Assembly: GCF_048128805.1 (NCBI RefSeq)
Contig: NC_136000.1
Span: forward strand, 14,416,854 to 14,480,853
Length of the DNA stretch: 64,000 nucleotides
From: Centroberyx gerrardi
Taxonomy: Eukaryota > Chordata > Actinopteri > Beryciformes > Berycidae
Direction: 5' to 3'
Shown here one piece after another: positions 1-12,502 of this stretch (its first letter is position 1; each line of letters begins with the position of its first letter). Under the pieces are notes generated by a model. That model was not told the origin of the DNA. It searched no databases and saw nothing but the letters and a program-made list of their open reading frames with translations. The translations under genes and the position numbers were made by a program.

Positions 1-56
1 AGTAGTAGTGCTGACTCCAGAGGAAGAATTGTCATCCTGCTGTTTTGTGTTTACAG

Positions 57-1456
57 CCAGAGAATTCCTTACCAGGGAGCTGCCTGTATGACCTTGTTGC
101 TGTGGTAGTGCATCATGGATCTGGGTGAGTAGATAACTGTTTGAGCATCTTTCGGGCATTAATGTGTATGGGTGTATTTGAATGTTTATAGTGGAGAATG
201 ACAAGAAATAGTCACCTAATTTTCTTACCCAAGTATCCAAGTATCCCATGGTTTAAGCATTCAAATGGACTAGAAAGTGCTGTTTTATCACCTGAGCCAT
301 GAATAGTACTTGATATTCATGCCTGGTTTTTGTGATAAAGTATCACCTCTTAAATTAGAATTTACGATTTGTATAATCTTTGCTGATGATTTTGTGGTTT
401 TACAATCTCTTACAGCAGCATATTGCTTATCTCAGCCTTGTTTTGAGTCAATCTGTCGCTCACTCCATGAGTTTGTTCTAGCTGACACGTGTTCATGTGC
501 TCTGGAGCAGGCGAGAACAGCTTCTGTCACCATGGTAACAAAATGAACAGCTGGTCACCTACATTGCCAAAACAAAACTTGGTGATGAATCTCTAAATTG
601 TCATCTGCCTGCCAGCTCTGCCTACTGCAGTTGGCTGTCAATCACAACGGCATAATGAGTAAATCTCACCCAATCTCTGCTCAAAATCATTTGGATCCAG
701 TTTTGTAGGAAAGCCTTGTGGACAGCTGCATATTAAAACCTTGTGTAGCCGCTAGATATTGAAAGGCATCAGACTGAAAGGTACTGAAAATGTGTTTAAA
801 CATGCTAAGAAGAGCTGTTATCCATCAATCCGCTGCTATTCTCCCACTGGCCACTAAGTGGTGATATTGCACTGCCACAGCGGTCAAGCTGAACGTGTTC
901 CTCTCACTTGCATTGCTGCGAGCGACGTGTTGCATGAAGCCGGGCAGCATAATGTGATATATCCGTCTGTGTTCGCAGGGTTGGATCAGGGCATTATACG
1001 GCATATGGCAGCCACGAGGGCCGCTGGTACCACTTCAACGACAGCACGGTGACTCTGACGAACGAGGACACAGTGAGGAAGGCCAAGGCCTACATCCTCT
1101 TCTATGTGGCGAGGCCTGACAAGACGGCCACAGACAGGGAGGCTCTGGACATGGCAGCCGCGGACAGGGCTGCCCGAGAAATAGTTGCTCAGGACAAGGT
1201 TGCGGTGGATACGGTAGCTACAGACGGGGCTTTGCTGGACGTGCCAGCCTCTCACATGGGCACTCTGAGCACGGTAGCCCCAGATGAGGCTGCACTGGAA
1301 AAGGTGGGTGACGACGTGGCTGCGTTGGATGAAGCTGACTTGGAGGAGATGGCTCCACAGAAAGTCCAAACAGATAGGGATACCTCAGATCAGGGTGCCT
1401 CGGACCGGGCCGCCGCAGAGAATGCTAGCCAAGCTATACAAGCTGCTGCACAATGA
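57..1456 (+). CDS. usp3: usp3, ubiquitin-specific peptidase 3, last two coding exons (5' part lies left of the window)
   Basis: USP3 is a nuclear cysteine protease that removes ubiquitin from histones H2A and H2B. Two exons are visible: 57-124 (after TTTACAG, before GTGAGT) and 979-1456 (after TTCGCAG). They join in phase (GG + G). The joined protein reads PENS..CLYDLVAVVVHHGSGVGSGHYTAYGSHE, the USP catalytic His box (GHYTAY), and then WYHFNDSTVTLT with the third catalytic-triad residue. The domain ends at KAKAYILFYV (about 1108), as in vertebrate USP3. From memory, mammalian USP3 stops about a dozen residues later; here the frame stays open for 115 more residues to the TGA at 1454-1456, forming a pentapeptide-repeat tail (separate entry). 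The zinc-finger UBP domain and catalytic Cys must lie in upstream exons. The family call is firm; only the tail is unexpected. Confidence 0.93.
125..978 (+). other. usp3 last intron
   Basis: This 854-bp intron lies between the two usp3 exons, with a GTGAGT donor and a TTCGCAG acceptor. Short open frames inside it have no recognisable similarity. Nothing else was seen. Confidence 0.85.
1118..1447 (+). repeat. Coding 15-bp tandem repeat, 22 units, encoding a pentapeptide tail on Usp3
   Basis: From 1118 to 1447 the usp3 reading frame divides into exactly 22 uninterrupted 15-bp units with no indel. Each unit encodes five residues of the pattern acidic-x-x-Ala-x, for example DKTAT, DREAL, DMAAA, DRAAR, EIVAQ, DKVAV, DTVAT, DEAAL, DVAAL, DRAAA. 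Position 1 is Asp or Glu in 18 of 22 units and position 4 is Ala in 15 of 22. Units have diverged at the nucleotide level but the period and frame are intact. This suggests an old repeat kept as protein, not a recent slippage product. It does not fit the classic A(D/N)LXX pentapeptide beta-helix because the central large hydrophobic residue is missing. Confidence 0.9.
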
Positions 1457-2570
1457 TGCCTTGAGACTGTCACAGCCTCAGACCAGCTCCTCACTCCACT
1501 TCTGCCTCACCTGAATCACATTTCTCACAGTGCTTGATTTTAACTAGTACATTTCACATTTGATGTATGTGCAAGTATTTTGTTTTTATGACGTTTTGTG
1601 TATGACAGCGTCTTGTATAACTTGCTGCTTGATTTTTTTTGTTTAGTATGAATTTGTTGCATTTGTTTCCTCGATGTCACATTCCTCGATTGAGGTAGAC
1701 TTCTCCTAATGTAATAGATTCCAAAGGTGATCGTTTAAAATAATGAAGAAAGCTTTAGCCTTGGAAAACCTCAGTTGGTCCAATGTTAAGTCTAGACTGA
1801 AGAGATTCACATTGTGTCAAGACACTTTGTGTCATTGTGATAATATTTTGATTGTCTATTGTTTTTAAAGTTCCTAGTTGACTTTTATATTTACCACCTC
1901 TAAACAAACTAGTAGTACTCTTTTCCAATTAGTAGGGGAGATTGTAGGCATTAGAATGCAACAGATTTATTGATTGACAACTGCTGAAAGTTGTTGTAAC
2001 CTCTTGACCAGAACCAATGTGAACAAAAATGATCATTCTGAAATTTTGTTTTGTTATATTTGTCTGTATTGGCTTGCTAGTCTTCACTGTAACATCTTAA
2101 GTTAATCTGAATTGGGCTGGAAAAATAGACCTAAAGAAACACCTTGTCTTTTTTCAAACATGTATCAGGCAGTGTGAAAATGACAAATTAGGTGGGAGAA
2201 ACAACCTTTTCTTTAAATGTTTATGATATTTTGCATTTAAGCAAATTTGAAACCCTAACCCATCCACTGCCCAAACCCAAAACTGTGGCCCCCCTCTTTC
2301 ATCGAGCCCAACCTTCCATCTGCCGCACCACACCCAGACAACCTGTAGCATTTGGGACAAGACAAAAAGACAATTTATTACATCCTACAATAGTCTTTTT
2401 AAGCAGTTGAAATCTTGTTCATTTAGCAGGTGCTAATGATTATTTTAGTGATGTTTTAAATGGCAGAAGCACCCATTATTGAAGTACTTGAGTTGAAATG
2501 AATAGGGCCCATGAACTGTCTCATAATAAGGCAAAATCCATCCTCAAATAAAGAGATACAGATGATGTTT
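1457..2570 (+). other. Probable usp3 3' untranslated region
   Basis: AT-rich non-coding sequence follows the usp3 stop. The first canonical AATAAA I found downstream is at 2547-2552, with T/G-rich sequence after it, so the UTR is placed to about 2570. The end is inferred and a shorter UTR using a variant signal is possible. Confidence 0.4.
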
Positions 2571-4198
2571 ATTAGTGACTCAGTTTCTTTCATTCCCTCA
2601 GTATGATACATAGTCATGAAGTGTAGTTGAAAAACACTGGCACTTTGGAAACTGTTGCACAATTGATTAGTATTTTAGTAGGAATTTAATTTCCCGGAAG
2701 TAAGATGAGATGAAACCTTTTAAGGACAAAGGGAAGGACATAGTTAAAGTGCAGCAGGACTACTAGATCCAAAAAATGTCTTTATAAACTTCTCTCTGCA
2801 GCTAGCTGTGTTTTATACTGTTTCATAATGTTCTTTGAGGCACTTACAAAGAAAAAAATACTGACATCAAAAGTATGTAGACAGGGCTTTAAATTTCCTG
2901 ACTCTATAAGTGAGGAAATGTTCTTGCACCTAGGGTGTCGTGTGATTACGTAAGCTGGAAACACGCTCACCATTCTACATTCTGCTGATATGCCCTGTGT
3001 AATTATCCAACCCTCTTATTATGGCTTGTAATAGAAAAGAGCCTTTGATATGTCCAACAACCTCGGAGGAGCGAGCGCAAATGTTTCAGCAAGGCTTTGT
3101 GTTGTTTTTCTTTTCCCTCTAGCGAACATCTCCGCCCACACAAACACACATAGGAGCTCCCCTCAGGACACGTGCCAGCCAGTCAGCCTTCTCGCTTAGG
3201 AACAAGCACTCCTGTATGTTAAAAAGGAACAGCTGCTCTTCCTAGCCCTCTCACAGGTGGCTGTCTGTGGGCTCGCTACTCTGTCCCCATTAAAGGCACA
3301 AGTGGCCTTTTTTTTTTTAATCTTCTTCTTTCCTTTTGGAGTTTAGGTCGCAGCTGCTAATGAGCTCACGTTGCCTGGTGTTTGTAATGCTTTAGATGAG
3401 AGCTGTGGGATAGGACGTCATGACTCGCAGTGAGTCACGATACAGGCTGTAACCACCTTCCCTACAGTGGTATTTCCCAATGTCCTGTGGGTTTAATAGA
3501 CTGGTGATATCAAGTAGAACAGGAAATGGCTGGTGATGGGTACATTTTGTGTAGAGTGGACTGATGAAACGGATACAGCAGCATTCTACCGTTCATTCCT
3601 GTCGTCTCAGTATGTCCTCTCAGCGCTGCACATGTGCCATTTCAAACGCACATGCACTGAGTCATAGTTCACTGTGTTCCTTCAGGCAAAAGCTATGCAA
3701 CACTATTGCGGCTGTCATTTTCATTCACATGGAGGGCGTGTTAGGTTTAAGTTGTGTAATTGGAATAGGTTTCGTAATTAATTTATTATCTTAAGTGAGG
3801 AGCAGAGAGAATGGAGGAAAGTTCTGGTCCTAAAATGGGTCATTAAAGTTGTATATGTAAGGCCTCGGATACATTTCGGTTTGAGAATTAGGCCAGGACA
3901 GTGTAAACATCTGGCTCAGTCCAGCGGGCTGCTTGCCGCCTGTTGAGAGCCATATGACAGATGGAAAGGGAGTGTATGGCTCACACATTTCCATCTTTGA
4001 CTGCGCCGGCAGTTGTCTTCCCAAAATAGCCTTCACTCCACGGCCTTATATGTGCAGGCCTCCAGCGTGCGCCTAAGGAGGCATCATGTATCTAGGCCAC
4101 ACAATACGGACTGCAGGCTCATTGTTGCTGTGTATCAGCGGGCCTTTCACTGCCCCGGGGACGAGGCCTGCCTTTCTCTCTCTCTCGGACGGCTCACC
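2571..4198. other. usp3-fbxl22 intergenic region and fbxl22 5' flank
   Basis: No coding exon is recognisable. The stretch near 3120-3420 is less AT-rich and contains a CACGTG E-box at about 3169, but no gene is supported. The last 200 bp before the fbxl22 start are the likely promoter and 5' UTR. Confidence 0.5.
4021..4053 (+). promoter_or_regulatory. Two CArG-like (SRF-type) boxes upstream of fbxl22
   Basis: CCAAAATAGC (4021-4030) and CCTTATATGT (4044-4053) each match the SRF consensus CC(A/T)6GG at 9 of 10 positions. They lie 14 bp apart and 145-178 bp before the fbxl22 start codon. Mammalian FBXL22 is enriched in cardiac muscle, so muscle SRF control would make sense, but this is inference from motif similarity only. 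Confidence 0.3.
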
Positions 4199-5857
4199 AT
4201 GCATCTCACCCAGCTCAACCGCGAGTGTCTGCTCCACCTCTTCTCCTTCTTGGACAAGGACAGCCGGAAGAGTCTGTCTCTTACCTGTCAGCGGCTCCGC
4301 GAGGTCTTCCTGGATCCCTGCCTCTGGTCGCTGCTCCACTTCAGCTCCCCATGCCAGCTGAGATGGGACAACTTTGTGCTGGGACCCTCACTGCGCTTCC
4401 TGACAATCTGCTGGTACTCCAGCAGGGTCCAGCAAGTGTGCAACATCGAGGACTGGCTGAAGAGCTCGTTTCAGAGGGACATCTGCAGTAAACACGAAAG
4501 TCTGGTCAGCACTTTCCTGGCCCATGTCTGCCATATGTGAGTGTTTGTGTGATTTTCCCCTGCTCTGCCACATGCAATTTGAATTGTACTGGGATTCTGC
4601 TGAAGATTACTAATCTTAACAATCAATGATGAAATACAAACATTAGACATAGCTGCTTGTCACAACATTGTGCTAGAATGTAGTAGGGGAATTTACCGGA
4701 GCCTTAGTTTTAGTTTTGTGTTTTGCATAACCATATATGAAAGAAGAAACTTCAGTGACTTAGTCTGCCAGGGACTTTGTCGTTCAGACCCACCAAACTG
4801 TTGTCATTCAGTAGCATACGACTTACTAAAATCCATTATGTTCAGCTGTAAGCACTAGGAGACACAGACCTGCTCTAACCTAAAATGGTTTCAAACAAAC
4901 GCCAGTGTGTCAACATCACCTCCATGATCTGCCTCTAAGTGGAGATAATGTTGAGGGAAAATAGTGTTTACCTCAATCAATCAGCTGCTCTTGGACTAAC
5001 ATGTCACTGTGATAACACAGGGAAAGGGGAGATAAGAACACATTCATTTAACATCCTGCATTACTTTCCACTGTGTTCTCATTAGAGACAGTGTATCCAG
5101 ATTGGCTACAGAGACAGAAAAATGACACATCTGTAAGGCATAAAGCTATGATAGATCTATTAACTAATACTAAATAACTATGGTCAGATGTCAAATAATA
5201 TTTAGCTAAGTGAATTATGCGACAGTTGAATTTGATAGGTTACTGAAACGTAGAACTTGCCAATTCTATTGACTTTTGGCCTTCTGCATAGCCGGCTGCA
5301 CAGAAGAATCAGCCTTGAGAGGCATAATGAGGTCTCTGGACAATTTCTTCAAGGCAGCCAGTAATAACCGTTGACGCGAGGGAGCCTGGCCACCACAGCT
5401 GTCTGGGACAAGAGGAGGGGAGAGGGGCTGGCTCATTTGCAAAGAGCTCAGTGTGTAACCCCGTGAGGATTTCCTGTATTGTGAAACTTGAGACGCAAGC
5501 CACAGCTATAAGACCAGTCAAAACTAGAACCGCCGACTTTGTCTGAGTTCCCTATCTCATCCCCTCGAGCCGCCGTGAAATGGCATACTGATAAACCCTC
5601 CAAAATGGTTAAAGGAAAAGAAAACAAGGGCACGTGACAAAGTGGGAGGAGGAGGAGAGAGGCTGTGGGGGAGATAAAGAGTGATTTGGCCGCAGACCCT
5701 CCCAGTCTGCTGCAGACTGGAGATTTACACAGGCAGGTGGAGCCTACAATTGGCTCTTTGTTGCTGTCAGAGGAATGAACATGTGCGTCTGCCTCTGCCT
5801 GCCTCTTCCTGGATAAGGCTCCACACACACTCTGACGCCAAGCTCAGATCCGTTTTT

Positions 5858-5891
<34 letters not shown>

Positions 5892-7468
5892 ACGGAAAAA
5901 CTATAAAACACAATGTCTTTGGGACTCTTTACATGGTATAATTTCATCTAGTTTCCAATTTAATGCTATTCTAATGCCAGTTGACTACAGTGCATCAATT
6001 TTGGGCATCAAGGACTCAATTATTTTGATTTTGCAAGTGAGTCACAGTATCAGAATTTTACAACATAAAATGACATGTACTCAAAGCGCAATGTTTTGTG
6101 GGTGGAGGGTACAGTGGGTGAAACAATAAGCCTTGGCATGAGGTGAAAATGACACATTCCTGTAGTTGAAAAGCTTCTATCTTATCTTACAATATGAGTG
6201 CTGGCACGAAAGCAAGCGCATTATGTGTTACTGTTTATGAGTCATGAACTTTGCTTACAAAGTATTTACACTTCGAGCATAGGGGCAGCTGTGTTTTTGA
6301 AATATTCACTGCTGAATTTAGATAGTAAAAGATTTCCAAAATCGATTTAGCGTTTCCAAAACAAACCCTTCAACTGAAGAGGCCAGAGGATTTGAACACT
6401 AAATGTATGTCTTAGTTCCCTCTGGAGTTCACTGGACGACTTGACCGGACAAAATAACTGTAAGGAAACCAAACAGGTCATTAGAGAGACGATTACAGGT
6501 TTAAACGGTGGTGTGGAGTTCTGCTGTGGCCTTTGCAGTGAGCTGTCTTCAGCTCAAACTAAACTGCCCTCCCTGTAGTTTGTTTTAGTGTAAACCATAT
6601 CACAAGAAATGCCTCAAACATAAATGAGAAGGGGAAATGCTGTTGACATTTTTGCAGCATATGATAGCATATGAGCTTGTATTTTTTATGAAAAATACAA
6701 GCTGTTCACAGATATACCATGGTCAAAGATATGACTGATTATTTTAAGTACTTTGAAGACAAACTGGATGATGTAACTTATTTTTCTTCACTTTTTTTTT
6801 TTATTATAGTAGACCAGAAAACAGATGCCTTTACAAATCCCACATCATGGTTTGCTGTATTTCATCTTGCATTCACAAGAGATTCAACTATAATTCACAT
6901 ATTCCCATGCAAAGAAGGCACAAAACCAAAAAAGGCATCAGTGGAATAAACCTGCCACAGGGCAAGATTAAAAAGCATAATAATACAACACACAATACAG
7001 GATAATACACTAACAAAAACACAGATACCTACCTCTTCTTCCCTCGCCTCTCCCTCCGGATCAATTTGAAACTGAGTGCACATACTGTAGATGTGATTGA
7101 CAATGGTGGTGGTGGGATTCTAGTATTAGTCTCTAGTAGGATTAGTTTGATGATTCCCAAAGTCCGAGGTGCCTTTGCCACACACTGATACTGCCAGAGA
7201 ATCTCTTATATACTGATAGCTAACAACTTGTACTTACAATTTATCAAAAAATACTTTTATTGCTTTGAAAAAATGTGCATACATACAGTCTTGAAAGCTG
7301 GGAAAACAATATAGGTGCAGTCCCTGTGTCAAAATCTAAATCATTTTGAGAGTGAAAACTGTTTTACATCAGAACACACAAACAAAGGCATCAGTAGGGT
7401 GAGTGTGGCACCACAGGAGGTGCTATGAGGCACTTCCAAATTATGTCTTAAAGAGGAAAATATTAGTT

Positions 7469-7567
<99 letters not shown>

Positions 7568-9096
7568 TTTGGGGAGGAGGAGAGATTAAAGCATGAGAGA
7601 CAGTCTGTTGTGTAGACAGTTATGCTTTCGCAAAAAAAAAAAAAAACATCTGCACAAAGGCAGGGGAGGTGCCATGAGAGCAGGGCGGATTATGTAACGA
7701 GGGCTGATGAAGTTTTTATTCCCGTCGTGTTTACCTCCATTCACTGCTCTGATACACGTCTCTCCTGCGTTATACTAACTGCAGTCAACACAGAGCGACT
7801 GAATCTCTCTAAATGCCACCGGCTTTGAGCTCACGTCATTCCAAAGCCCCCCTTTCTGTTAATGTCAATACCGTGCAATCACATCCGCTGATAAAGCCCC
7901 GCATTGGCCCCATGCAACAATGCAGCGGGGCACGTGTATTCACTGTGCTATCCCATGTACAGAGGTTATTGGGACAGTACCCACAACACTCACAGGCAAC
8001 TGGAATGTGTTTGCCTCACATGTGGTAAAGTGGTAAGATTATGTAAGTCTTTATGTAATCTGCATCAGTGAACGTGAATGACATCCCCGAGCCACTGCCA
8101 TCAGTGTGTCTGTCTGCCAGCTCTTTGCTGTGGGCCTGCCAGTAGGCTGCAGCGCTCTCCTGATACTGGGGGGCAACATAAACACCATTTACTGCAACAA
8201 CTCACTCTCATTTCAGATATTGGTAAAATTAAGCATGAAAAACTGTCATTGTATGCCGTGTTCCAATTTCCAGTCAGACATCCTGCAATTGTCCTGTAGC
8301 GCAGACACAGTTTTTTCACAAAAGCTCGATTTTTAGAGGACAGAAACGTATATTCCCAGTGGGACAGTGTGTAAAGAAAAGATAGCTTGGTCTAGGCATT
8401 AAACTGCTCTATTGTCAGACAGATCAGGTTGCTGCCTCTCAATGGTGTTGTTTACAGCCTGTTGACATATGGCTCGGATCAGGCCCCAATCTATACGGTG
8501 TCTTCTGTTATCTGATTCCATTCAAAGGACTTGAAGTGTATTCATCTTAAAATCAGCACACACGCCAAACAGCTTTGTTTACTTTAGACAAGTCTTTCTC
8601 CAAACAAACTAATCCCTTGTTACTCTATTGTATGCCCTAAGGCACGACGAGTAAAGATGACGCAGAACAGGACTTCTAATTATTGTGTGTCTAAACCTGT
8701 CGCCACAGTTGATGTTCAAACCTGACTGACTGCTGTCTCTCTCACAGGTGCCCCAACCTGCTCTCCCTGACCCTGTCTGGCTGTGCGCACATCACTGACC
8801 AGGATGTGACGGCCGTGCTGCAGGGCTGCAGGAGGCTGCGCTGCCTCCGGCTGGAGAACTGCGTCCGCATCACCGACTGTGTCCTGGAGGCTGTGGCGGC
8901 CCACGGCAGCAGCCTGGTGGAGCTCCAGGTGGACTTCTGCCGGAACGTCACCCAGGCGGGGCTGCAGCTGGTCAGAGAGAGGAGGCCGGCCGTTCGGCTG
9001 AGCGCAGAGAGGAGCGCCGGGATGATCCCAGACAGCATGCCTGATGAGAGGCTGCAGCTCAGGAGGACCCTGCAGAAGGTCCTGCAGTTCTCCTGA
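4199..9096 (+). CDS. fbxl22: fbxl22, F-box and leucine-rich repeat protein 22 (complete, two exons, 228 aa)
   Basis: FBXL22 is the substrate adaptor of an SCF (SKP1-CUL1-F-box) ubiquitin ligase. In mammals it is described at the cardiac Z-disc, promoting turnover of alpha-actinin-2 and filamin C. Exon 1 is 4199-4536 (donor GTGAGT) and exon 2 is 8748-9096 (acceptor CTCACAG). They join AT+G and give 687 nt with no stop. The N-terminus [19 protein letters not shown] begins the F-box (about residues 3-45). The [20 protein letters not shown] stretch is family-specific. Exon 2 carries LRR units ([39 protein letters not shown]) and ends with [10 protein letters not shown] and a short tail. The frame is open upstream to 4013, but similarity begins at the ATG at 4199 in a good context (CTCACCATG), so that start is preferred. 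Confidence 0.95.
5853..5890. repeat. T-run followed by (TC)n microsatellite
   Basis: Ten T then about 14 TC dinucleotides, inside the fbxl22 intron. Confidence 0.95.
7472..7564. repeat. Compound (GT)n(GA)n microsatellite
   Basis: About 23 GT units run directly into about 23 GA units in the fbxl22 intron. Alternating GT can adopt Z-DNA and the GA tract is a homopurine mirror. Confidence 0.97.
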
Positions 9097-9498
9097 TGTC
9101 TGTCCTCTCTCATGGACCACAACTCAACAAGGGACCACAAGGAGGAGCACTACAGGGTCAGCTCAGCGCTTCACCTTCTGAACGAAACATTTCAGGACCA
9201 CTGGATTGCCTGGATTGGTTTAGCTTTTGTATTTAATTTAATAGAACTGTTTTTACAAACACTTTTTGATACTTAGACTTTTTTTATATGCACATGTTGT
9301 ATATCAGTGTTGACTACAAAGCCATGCTGCTTCGTCTATATTTATATTCCATGTTGTCCTAATCAGATAGCATGCCATGCACATTCATTGCAATTAAGTC
9401 TTATCAAGACAGATGGCCTTATCAATATGTTTCAAACAATACATTTTATTGAAATGGTTGTATTGATTCCGTTGTTAATAGTTTGATTAAAACAACAA

Positions 9499-9510
<12 letters not shown>
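9097..9510 (+). other. Probable fbxl22 3' untranslated region
   Basis: AT-rich sequence follows the TGA. An ATTAAA variant poly(A) signal sits at 9486-9491 just before a (CA)n run. The end is inferred; a longer UTR is possible. Confidence 0.4.

Positions 9511-9531
<21 letters not shown>
9500..9531. repeat. (CA)n microsatellite
   Basis: About 15 CA units directly after the likely fbxl22 poly(A) signal. Confidence 0.97.
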
Positions 9532-9532
<1 letters not shown>

Positions 9533-9610
9533 CTCCCCCAGAGGAGCCATGCACACCTACAAAACACAATTGCCCAGACTATAAGAGAAGTGAGGTTCAA
9601 CTGTGTGTTT

Positions 9611-9669
9611 AGACTCTTATGACATAAAGCTAAGGGTTGTGAAAAGTAGCACAGTTATTGATGTGTTAG
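9611..9669 (+). repeat. Left arm of a perfect 59-bp inverted repeat
   Basis: This 59-bp stretch is identical, base for base, to the reverse complement of 15127-15185. Identity stops sharply on both sides. The arms bracket 5.5 kb. They are too far apart and too unlike terminal repeats to be an obvious transposon; see the finding on a possible inversion. Confidence 0.95.
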
Positions 9670-11407
9670 GCGGCCGTCCGCCTGAGCTGTGATCGGAAGC
9701 ATGTTATATAAGACTGTGAGACACATGAAAGTAGGTTGATTAGGCAAGTGTGTCTGTCTGTAAAATCCATGTGACAAATTTATTGTAGGCTGCTGCTACT
9801 GCGGCGGGGCGCTCCCTGTCCTGTGACTGCGTCTCTGAAGCGTGGCCATATTTTCTTACAGAAGGTCAACTTAATGAAAAAAGAGCTTTTTTTTCGCCCC
9901 TCCTGTTCCTCCTGTGCTTTTCAGACACTGTTCTGAAGAGGTTATGTTGCAAAATTACACAACTGTTTCCTTTTCTTGCTCAAGAAGGGTTAGGCTACTA
10001 TTCTATAATGATGACCCAATGGAAATAAGAGCTGTTACATTGTTTAAATTTGTATGATCTGTGAAACTATTAAAGACTGATATTCTAAGAAGGTGTTTAA
10101 CAGTTGCCTAACACGTGTTTGTTTTTTTTAAAAGTGCCATAAAAATCACTTTTCACATGGTGCTATAATGCACCAACTCAAAAACAAATTGATACATATA
10201 AATATGATTATGTGCAGAACCCCTGCACAGCCAAAAAGAGCCATTAACAGTTCTATATTGATCCAGTATTGCAGAATTATAGCACTAGTGATTGCAAAGA
10301 GCGATCTTTCCTGCATATAAAGTAGAGGCACTTGTTATCAGCATCACCATGAAATGTTTCTGGCCGTTGGCAAGCAATTTAAATTGTATTTAATAACACT
10401 GTAGGCTACTTAGACAAGGAATAGATTGTATCCCAACACTAATTTATTCAACATGATTTGATTTGTGATATTTAATGACAAAAATGGTCAGAATTTATAT
10501 TTGAAATAATTCTTGAAGGCCCCTAACACTCCCTAACATGTTGATTGTTTGGTGGTATTACTCCTTGGCCAACATGGTCTTGGAATTATTTGACAGCTCT
10601 AATTTCTTCAGCTGTGATATTTCCAGAGGGCAGAATGAGAAATGTTGTTAGAGTGGGTTAGACTAGAATAGGTGAATATATTGTATGTGAGGATCAATTT
10701 CAAGAGTCCCATTGGCTGAGTATTCATTGAACAAGCATGCAATTATATTCAAATGCAATTAGAAGTTTATCTTTCCAATGATGCCAAATCGGGTTCATTT
10801 CAGAAATATAAACATCTATGTAAAATCATATAGAATCACAAGATCAATTTTTCCCCTCTTGGCTCTCTGTGAATGGATGGCCTCCATGGCAGCTGCTGAC
10901 ACATTTATAATGCCTTAAGTTTATTTCTTGCCATGACCTTTAACACTGATCTTGCATCTTCTCCATAGCTACACTGATGTAACACTCTGGCAGTTGAACT
11001 GAGAAGTGTGAATACCACATATCATGGTGACGCAAGACAGCCCCCATGGGAGGGCGATGATAGCATAGCATGTACTCTTATAATAATGTGAACGTTGTGT
11101 TGTTTTCCAACAAAGAGCCCCAAACCAACAACTAGATAAATATAGCTGTGTTATAGCACTGATACAGGGACTCACTGTTTAGAGGCCAGACAACAAATAA
11201 CATATTATTCACCATCTAGATTAGAATTTGGCCTCAATAGTACTGTGCTTGCCAGGAGAGATCGTTTGGAGTTATGAGTTCCAGGTGGGGAGACTCCTGA
11301 GGCACATCCGCCCGCCTGCAGCACTCCAGCACAATAACAGGAATGAGCCATAGACATGTAACAGACTGTATCAAAGCGTCACTCCTCTGTAGTTTCCCCA
11401 TGGGGCA

Positions 11408-11444
11408 AATATATATATATATATATATTTATATTTTTTTATAG
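11408..11444. repeat. (AT)n run with T-rich end
   Basis: About ten AT units merging into a T-rich stretch. Confidence 0.85.
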
Positions 11445-11568
11445 CTGTATGATTTCAAAAGACGACAGTCTGGAAAGACCTGTTGCCCAGATGTGTGTCC
11501 TTAAAAGCACTGAACTTTGCTGTGAGCTTTCCACTCTGAGGCTGCTGAAACCTTGTGTCACCTTCCTA

Positions 11569-11614
11569 ATACTGTTATACTTGCTGATACTGTTATACTT
11601 GCTGATACTGTTAA
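11569..11614. repeat. 18-bp tandem repeat, about 2.5 copies
   Basis: The unit ATACTGTTATACTTGCTG occurs twice in tandem, followed by a partial third copy. Confidence 0.85.
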
Positions 11615-12502
11615 TACTAGACAATGTATTGTCTGACTCCTCATTTGAGCAGCTCTTTCAATCCCTTCTTAATTGTGAATAAGGTATCCCAGCCCAGCCT
11701 ACACTCTCGTACAATTTGATAAAATGTAATGATTTGTAACAATAGACAAATAGGCAGTTTGTGTCTGGAAGGAGGAGTGAATACCATGTGGAATCTCATT
11801 TCATTAAACTGTGGGAGGAAGTAACATTGTGAGCTGAACAACTATCTTTCTGTGTGTGTGATTCAAAAATTGAATGATTGCCCAGAACCCTAATATACAC
11901 ACTAAAGATCTGTTAGTATCTGTTATTCAGGCCTTCCACATTTCTATTAGCATGAATGTCCTTTTTTCATGGATTTCTAGTGGAAGATTCAGTAGAGTTG
12001 TGTTCTTGTGTTGGTTGGTTTCATTTCTGTATTCTTGGCCTCAGTTGGTTTTATTTCGCTGTTCAAAGGACGGTTCACTTTATTATGATAGTGTTCAGTT
12101 CAGTCTGCAGTGTAATATAAACCACCAAGATCAAATGAGGACCCCCACATGTGTGCCTGGCTCCACAAGGGAGTGTGAGGGAGCTAAAACTGGTTGAAGG
12201 AACCCAGCCAGGGGTGGGAGAGACACAACGTGTGGCTTTGGGGGTTGGGGCTAACTGCGTCTTCAAACAGACCACACTTTGCAATTAGACTTTCTTTATG
12301 AGAACAGTCTGCTAAAAAGTTCATGTTCAAAAGCGCCTGTGTGGAATTTTATGCCAACAGATTACTAGTTAGAGCTGTTATCAAGATGAACCATTTCATT
12401 TTCACTACCTAGAAGACAAGATATGTTATCCTGGATGTTTCTAAAACAAGCAAGTAATTCGTGATAAGCTGCGACCAGTTTGGTGCTAAATTGACTCACT
12501 CA

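Larger units (their letters stand above)
4537..8747 (+). other. fbxl22 intron 1
   Basis: This single 4.2-kb intron splits a codon after its second base. It holds a (TC)n run near 5862-5890 and a (GT)n(GA)n compound microsatellite at 7472-7564. Several 60-130 codon open frames lack similarity to anything recognised. No nested gene was seen. Confidence 0.85.
9670..12500. other. Gene-free region after fbxl22
   Basis: Non-coding, AT-rich sequence. It contains an (AT)n run near 11408-11444 and a short 18-bp tandem repeat near 11569-11614. No exon or RNA gene was recognised. Confidence 0.6.

Noticed and set aside
3169..3174. CACGTG E-boxes outside the ciart promoter (also near 5630, 7926, 10110, 24124, 30415, 38460, 42449)
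   Set aside because: They are scattered at roughly background frequency and not tied to a transcription start, so no clock function is claimed.
4013..4198. In-frame upstream extension of fbxl22 to 4013
   Set aside because: No ATG in family-like context and no similarity before [10 protein letters not shown]; it covers the presumed promoter and 5' UTR.
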